Shown in pieces: positions 59,749-64,000 of a stretch of 64,000 nucleotides of DNA (position 1 is the stretch's first letter; every line of letters starts with the position of its first letter). The translations under genes were made by a program, and so were the position numbers. Origin of the DNA: Lewinellaceae bacterium (GTDB lineage: Bacteria; Bacteroidota; Bacteroidia; Chitinophagales; Saprospiraceae); NCBI GenBank assembly GCA_020636045.1, contig JACJYP010000002.1, forward strand, positions 62,001-126,000. The letters run 5' to 3'. The notes under the pieces were generated by a model, which was given only the letters and a program-made list of their open reading frames with translations, had not been told where the DNA came from and did no database searches.

Positions 59749-62700
59749 TCATCGCACCAGATCTTCCAGCACTTCTGCCGGGTCGAGTTTCGGGAAGCGC
59801 AGGCTCCAGGATATCCATTTCCAGTAATTGCCGCCGCAAAACAGCGCCGAGGGGTTGGAGCCACCGCCGGCTTCGCAGTAGCGGTCTTTGAGCGTTTTGG
59901 AATTGACGAGCGGGAAATAGACATTCAGCGCGCCGCCGAAAAACTCGAGGGCAAAACCGCCGCTCCACAATAGTTGTTCGCTGCCCGGACGGTTTTCTCC
60001 AAGCGGCGTAGCGTCGTCGAAGTACCCGATATCGAACCAGGGCTTCAGCGGGATGCCCAGCGGCAGGCGCCGCGGCAGGTCCGCCTTCAGATTGATCGCG
60101 GCGATAAAATTATTGGAATTGCCGGTCGTGCCGGCATACGGCGCCCCGAAAGCGCCCTTGAAGCCGCCTTCTGTCACGCTGACCTGCCGGGCGAGGATGC
60201 CTTCCGTACCGCTGCGGTCGAGAAATACCTGATCGAAGCGATAGTCGTTGAAACCCTGCGGGTTGAGCGCCAGCGATGCCTGCGCCGGATCGCCGGCGAT
60301 AATGCCCCTGTTGCGGCGGTCGTTTTGCAGAAAGCCGCCCGCAAAAAAGCGCAGGCTGACCTTGCGGCCCGGAGCGTAGAAGAAGCGCTGTTGCCATTCG
60401 AGGGTGGCGCGCACGTATCTGCCCTTTTCGCCGAATGCGTCGCGTCCGTTCTGCCATTCGAGGGCAGTGTTCAATTTCCAGGGATTGGGAAGTTTTCGCT
60501 GCTGCGCTTCGTAGCGCGCTTCATAGATCGTGTACCGGTCGTACGTTTTGCCGGCAAATTCACCACCTTCCCGCACATCGTTTTCTTTTCCGATGAAAAG
60601 CACGCGGAAGTTCAGATACTGCCTGAACGAAGTGGAGCGGTCGCGCAATTCGAAGCGGGCCTGCGGCGATACCTTGTAAAACCGGAGATCGTAATCGTCC
60701 TGCCAGTTGTGGTCGAAATGAAAGGTTTTGGCGCTCAGGCCGAGCTCGGCGCGCGGAAACAGTCCACCGGGAAACCATTTCCAGCGCAGATCGGCAAGCC
60801 CGGCAAATTTCCCGGTACCCGTACCAAAGCCCGGAGCAATGTAATACTGGAAACGCCGGGACGGGATCATCGGGTTGTACAGCAGCACGCCGATCATGGT
60901 TTTATCGTAGTTGTTCCAGCCGATCCAGGGGATAGCGGCCAGGGCGCTCCGCCCGGGCTCCTGAAACGGCGCAAAAACGGCAACATCGAGCGGCTCGAAG
61001 CCGGGCATGAAGCCCCCTGTACGCAGCAGGTTGTTTTTCCGGTTGATATCCAGCGCCACGTGGCCGGTGTCGATAGAAAAGGCGTCGGCATCGGCATTTG
61101 GGAATGTCAGCATTCCGGGGGCGTCGTACCACCGCGTCGCCACAGGTACGCCGTTTTTCAGGGCCGTGACCGGAAACGGCGCTTCCAGGTCGCCGCGATT
61201 GCGCACATCCAGTGTCCATTCGCCGCTTTGCGGGTTCTTTTTTGCCGAACGCAGCGCAAAATCCGCCCGTCGCTGCGTCTGCATGGCATCGAACCACCAG
61301 TCCGCCTCCAGGCCCGCGCTTTTCCAGGCGCTGCGCAGGTCTTCTGGATACGGATGCCGGAATTGCCAGTTGCGGTAGTAGGCCTGCATGGCCGCATCGA
61401 AGCGTTCTGTGCCGATGGCGGCTTCCAGCCAGTCGAGACAAAGCGCCGTTTTCATGTACACCTGCAAACCGTAAGCGATCGGCACAAAACGATCGGAATG
61501 CGTATCCGGCGGCGTGTCCTTGTGATCGCGGGCAAGCAGCAGGTAGCCGTTTTCAAACAGCGGCCCGTTCTTTTTCGGGTCGAACACGAACCTGGGCAGC
61601 CCGAAATCTCCTGCCGGGTCCACGCCGCCGTAATACCTGCGCATGTAGGCATACTCGTAGTATGAGTTTAGTCCTTCATCCATGAACGGATGCTCGCGTT
61701 CGTTGGAGGCGAGGATGCCGTAGAACCAGTTATGGCCGACTTCGTGGGTGATGACCTCGTCGAGGCTTTTTGCCGAGGAAGAATTGCCGATCACGGTGAT
61801 CATGGGGTATTCCATGCCGCCGCCGGCGCTGAGCGCCGAGTGTACGGCGGTCGCGTGCGGCCAGGGGTATTCGCCGACCCTTTCCGAATAATATTCGAGT
61901 GAGCGCCGCACGTAGAACGCTCCTTTTTGCCAGATGTCCGATTCCGAATTGGTGAACATGGCCCAGCAATCGACCGTGCGCCCCGATGCCAGCTGCGCGG
62001 TATCTTTCAATACAAAAAAGCGCTTGTCGGCAAACCAGGCGAAGTCGTGCACCTTTTCCGCCGTGTAACGGATCGTTTTCATGGTGTTGCCGGAGGGCGG
62101 GAACGGGTCTTTCGACTTATCCACGCCCCGCGCCAGTTTTTCCCGCGATTCGCGCTCCTTGCGGGCCAGGAACTCGAGTTCGGAAGGCGTTTGCAGGACT
62201 CCCGTGGCGCCGACCACATAGTTTTCGGGCAACGTGATCGTCACGTCGAAAGACCCGAATTCCGAGTAAAATTCGCCCATGTCGAGATAGGGCATGGCGT
62301 GCCAGCCTTTTCGGTCGTACACCGCCGGCTTGGGATACCACTGGGTCATCTGGTAAGAGGTGCCTACGTGGCCGAGCCGGGAAAACGAAGCCGGAATTTT
62401 CAGCAAAAACGGCGTGGCGATCGAGATGCGTCCGCCGGGAGGCAGGGGCTGTGCGAGTTGCAGTACGGCGATGTCGGGGTTGTTCCGGTCATATTTCCAG
62501 GTCACTTTTTGGCCGTCTACGCTGAAATCGAGGTTTTTATAATAACCCAGGTTCTTTTCATCGGTAAAGTAAAAACCCGTGCTGCCGTCGCGAAGTTTTT
62601 GGCGGCAAAAGGCCGTCTGCCGGTTCTTGAAAGCGTTGCCCCAAAGGTGCATCCATATCTCTGTGAGGGCCTCCGGGGCGTTGTTGACGTATTCGATTTC

Positions 62701-62865
62701 GATGTTCCCGGCAAGGGTGTGTGCCGAATCGTCGAGCGCGACGGCAATGCGGTAATTGACTTCCTGCTGGAAATACGGCTTGTCAGTTGCCTGTGACCGG
62801 CACCACAAAGGCGAAGCGATGGCAAAAACGAAGGCCGCCAGGGCCAGGTGATTTCTTTTCGTCAT
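59749..62865 (-). CDS. M1-family metallopeptidase (aminopeptidase)
   Basis: 1038 residues with a signal peptide ending at about residue 24. The N-terminal beta domain (QQEVNYRIAVALDDSAHTLA) leads into the catalytic domain with exopeptidase-like GGGMEYPMITVIG and the zinc motif VITHEVGHNWFYGILASNER (His374, His378), then HPFMDEGLNSYYEYAY supplying the third ligand Glu. After about 640 a long second half resembles a beta-barrel or outer-membrane-like region (alternating aromatic strands) ending with FPKLDPAEVLEDLVR. This is a large Bacteroidota type of M1 peptidase; surface location is inferred. It starts 5 bases after the DUF4153 stop. Confidence 0.92.
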   Translation of the reverse strand: MTKRNHLALAAFVFAIASPLWCRSQATDKPYFQQEVNYRIAVALDDSAHTLAGNIEIEYVNNAPEALTEIWMHLWGNAFKNRQTAFCRQKLRDGSTGFYFTDEKNLGYYKNLDFSVDGQKVTWKYDRNNPDIAVLQLAQPLPPGGRISIATPFLLKIPASFSRLGHVGTSYQMTQWYPKPAVYDRKGWHAMPYLDMGEFYSEFGSFDVTITLPENYVVGATGVLQTPSELEFLARKERESREKLARGVDKSKDPFPPSGNTMKTIRYTAEKVHDFAWFADKRFFVLKDTAQLASGRTVDCWAMFTNSESDIWQKGAFYVRRSLEYYSERVGEYPWPHATAVHSALSAGGGMEYPMITVIGNSSSAKSLDEVITHEVGHNWFYGILASNEREHPFMDEGLNSYYEYAYMRRYYGGVDPAGDFGLPRFVFDPKKNGPLFENGYLLLARDHKDTPPDTHSDRFVPIAYGLQVYMKTALCLDWLEAAIGTERFDAAMQAYYRNWQFRHPYPEDLRSAWKSAGLEADWWFDAMQTQRRADFALRSAKKNPQSGEWTLDVRNRGDLEAPFPVTALKNGVPVATRWYDAPGMLTFPNADADAFSIDTGHVALDINRKNNLLRTGGFMPGFEPLDVAVFAPFQEPGRSALAAIPWIGWNNYDKTMIGVLLYNPMIPSRRFQYYIAPGFGTGTGKFAGLADLRWKWFPGGLFPRAELGLSAKTFHFDHNWQDDYDLRFYKVSPQARFELRDRSTSFRQYLNFRVLFIGKENDVREGGEFAGKTYDRYTIYEARYEAQQRKLPNPWKLNTALEWQNGRDAFGEKGRYVRATLEWQQRFFYAPGRKVSLRFFAGGFLQNDRRNRGIIAGDPAQASLALNPQGFNDYRFDQVFLDRSGTEGILARQVSVTEGGFKGAFGAPYAGTTGNSNNFIAAINLKADLPRRLPLGIPLKPWFDIGYFDDATPLGENRPGSEQLLWSGGFALEFFGGALNVYFPLVNSKTLKDRYCEAGGGSNPSALFCGGNYWKWISWSLRFPKLDPAEVLEDLVR

Positions 62866-62870
62866 GGCGT

Positions 62871-64000
62871 TCAGCGTTTTTTCCGGCCCGGTTTTACGGC
62901 GCCGTTTTCTTTCAGGAAAAGCAGGCCTTCCATATAGCGGATCTGGAAGGCGCTGTCCTTGCGGTCCAGGCTGGCGGAACGAATGACGAGGCGTGCATCG
63001 CCTTTCAGGCCGTTCATGTCCACGATCTCCTCGCCGGGAAGAAGTTCCCGGTAGGGGTCGCCCTCAGGGCCGGTCCAGCGGCGGATGGCCGGTTGCAGGT
63101 CGAAGGATTCCACGGTAACGGTTTTGCCGGCGGCCAGTCGCTTCCACTCCAGCCTTTTTTTGTCGGCCGATAATAAAAAGTAGTCCCCGTCAATGACAGG
63201 TCTTTGGTCGAAGTTTTCAATGCGGTAGCATTTGTCGAAGCCGGATATTTCGATCGCCTCTACGCTGCTGGCTTTTGCGTGTACATTTATGAAATTCCGG
63301 TCGCGATAGGTATTTCGACTGATCCCGGCCCAGGCGGCGATGCGCGAAGCAGCGTTCAGCGTCGGGTTCGGAAAACTGTCCAGCGGCATCGGCAGCCAGG
63401 GAATGTTCCGGAGCGCTTCCCGATGTTCGAGATAATTCAGGGCGGAATTTATGCGCTTGCTCTCTTCGAGTGGTATCGCCGTCGTGTCGCTGATCATACG
63501 TCCGTTCGCCCAGCGCCCGTTCTTTTCCAGCAGTTCCCGGAGGATTTCCGTCTGGCTTCGTTTTGAAACCTTGAATGCGCTGAAAGGGCCGAATGCGAAC
63601 AGCAGCGCGAATACGCCCAGCGAAATGGGGATGAATTTGATGTTGTCGTTTTTGGATATCAGGAAATAGAGGCAGGTGACCGCGAGCCACATGCCGAGGT
63701 GCGCGACCAGGAAGCGCGGTTCGGTGACGCCGTAATCGCCGATCCGCCGCGCGATGGCCACGAACAGCAGGGCCGTCAGCGGCAATTGTACCCACCAGAA
63801 CCAGCGCCGGTAGGCGCCCACCCAGGCGCTGTCGTCGTGTTTGGGCAGGTAATAATTGAGCAGGTAGGTAAAAATACCCGCTACCGAAAAGCCCAGCACC
63901 AGCGACGACACCCAGCCTTTCGGCAAACTCCAGGTCATGAGGATCTTGGCGCCATAGGCGTATAAAATAAGGAAATAAAGACCGACGATGGGGATGAGGA
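62871..64000 (-). CDS. DUF4153 membrane protein, cut by the window edge
   Basis: Open to the window edge. The frame continues beyond the internal Met at 63938: the last 62 bases read LIPIVGLYFLILYAYGAKIL directly into it, so the true start lies outside. At least 376 residues are visible, with five or so membrane helices and then a soluble C-terminal domain (NRDRNFINV-like, VEAIEISGFDKCYRIENF, RPVIDGDYFLLSADKKRLEW). LPKGWVSSLVLGFSVAGIFT and YLLNYYLP match DUF4153. Function unknown. It is probably co-transcribed with the M1 peptidase. Confidence 0.82.
   Translation of the reverse strand, partial: LIPIVGLYFLILYAYGAKILMTWSLPKGWVSSLVLGFSVAGIFTYLLNYYLPKHDDSAWVGAYRRWFWWVQLPLTALLFVAIARRIGDYGVTEPRFLVAHLGMWLAVTCLYFLISKNDNIKFIPISLGVFALLFAFGPFSAFKVSKRSQTEILRELLEKNGRWANGRMISDTTAIPLEESKRINSALNYLEHREALRNIPWLPMPLDSFPNPTLNAASRIAAWAGISRNTYRDRNFINVHAKASSVEAIEISGFDKCYRIENFDQRPVIDGDYFLLSADKKRLEWKRLAAGKTVTVESFDLQPAIRRWTGPEGDPYRELLPGEEIVDMNGLKGDARLVIRSASLDRKDSAFQIRYMEGLLFLKENGAVKPGRKKR

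Overview
The window is chromosomal DNA from a member of the Bacteroidota, most like the Saprospiria/Chitinophagia side of the phylum. Four things point there: promoters of the TTTG-N19/20-TAnnTTTG type before several genes with almost no Shine-Dalgarno sites; a protein with a type IX secretion C-terminal sorting domain; Bacteroidota families such as DUF4105, DUF4112, DUF6438, DUF4349, LytS/LytTR pairs and TonB with SPFPGG-like C-terminal domains; and an exbB-exbD-exbD-tonB-tonB cluster. The DNA is fairly GC-rich, with clear AT-rich stretches such as 21.1-21.8 kb. The species cannot be named from this. No rRNA, CRISPR array, prophage or intact insertion sequence was seen.

Layout. 0-4.5 kb, minus strand: start of a TPR protein, clpX, clpP, trigger factor, tRNA-Leu(TAG): a protein quality-control block. 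4.8-7.1 kb: a bifunctional rel/spoT with its own clear promoter. 7.1-13 kb, minus strand: envelope genes (GtrA, GT87, DUF6438, DUF4105, DUF4112, LysM glucosaminidase). 13-19 kb: rmlD, an effector-associated-domain membrane protein, a MerR/B12-like regulator, DUF4349 and acyl-CoA dehydrogenase. 19-28.8 kb: a glutamate-cysteine ligase fused to CBS domains, an AlkA-type glycosylase, a DinB/YfiT protein with a long frame-broken KRRGRKPK repeat tail, an aspartoacylase-like enzyme, a DHH-like protein, DjlA and adenine deaminase. 29-36 kb: ECF sigma and anti-sigma, a soluble TonB domain, a beta-helix lipoprotein, a DegP-type protease and a LytS/LytTR two-component pair. 37-45 kb: glycosyltransferases, a CPBP protease and pdxJ. 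44.5-47.7 kb: small membrane protein, PstS-like lipoprotein and TPR protein. 47.8-52.4 kb, minus strand: a likely metal-responsive operon of sigma factor, anti-sigma, CnrX-like sensor, MbnP and a di-heme MbnH/peroxidase, then a YHYH protein. 52.5-64 kb, minus strand: a Tat-exported oxidoreductase, the TonB/ExbB/ExbD energy module, kdsA, an M1 aminopeptidase and a DUF4153 protein cut by the window edge.

How genes fit together. ClpX and ClpP form one protease, and trigger factor acts at the ribosome beside it. ExbB, two ExbDs and two TonBs form a proton-driven module for outer-membrane transport. The PstS-like/TPR cluster at 44.6-47.7 kb often sits beside such modules in this phylum but is about 7 kb away here. 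The most interesting set is 49.4-52.4 kb, where a CnrYXH-like envelope metal sensor circuit appears to control an MbnP-MbnH copper protein pair. Non-genic structure also stands out: a small inverted-repeat element at 59.6-59.7 kb, an inverted repeat of GCAGTAGG-type units at 36.1-36.3 kb, and two mutually exclusive hairpins at 53.98-54.03 kb. Start codons were revised from the longest open frame wherever a promoter, signal peptide or family N-terminus decided it.
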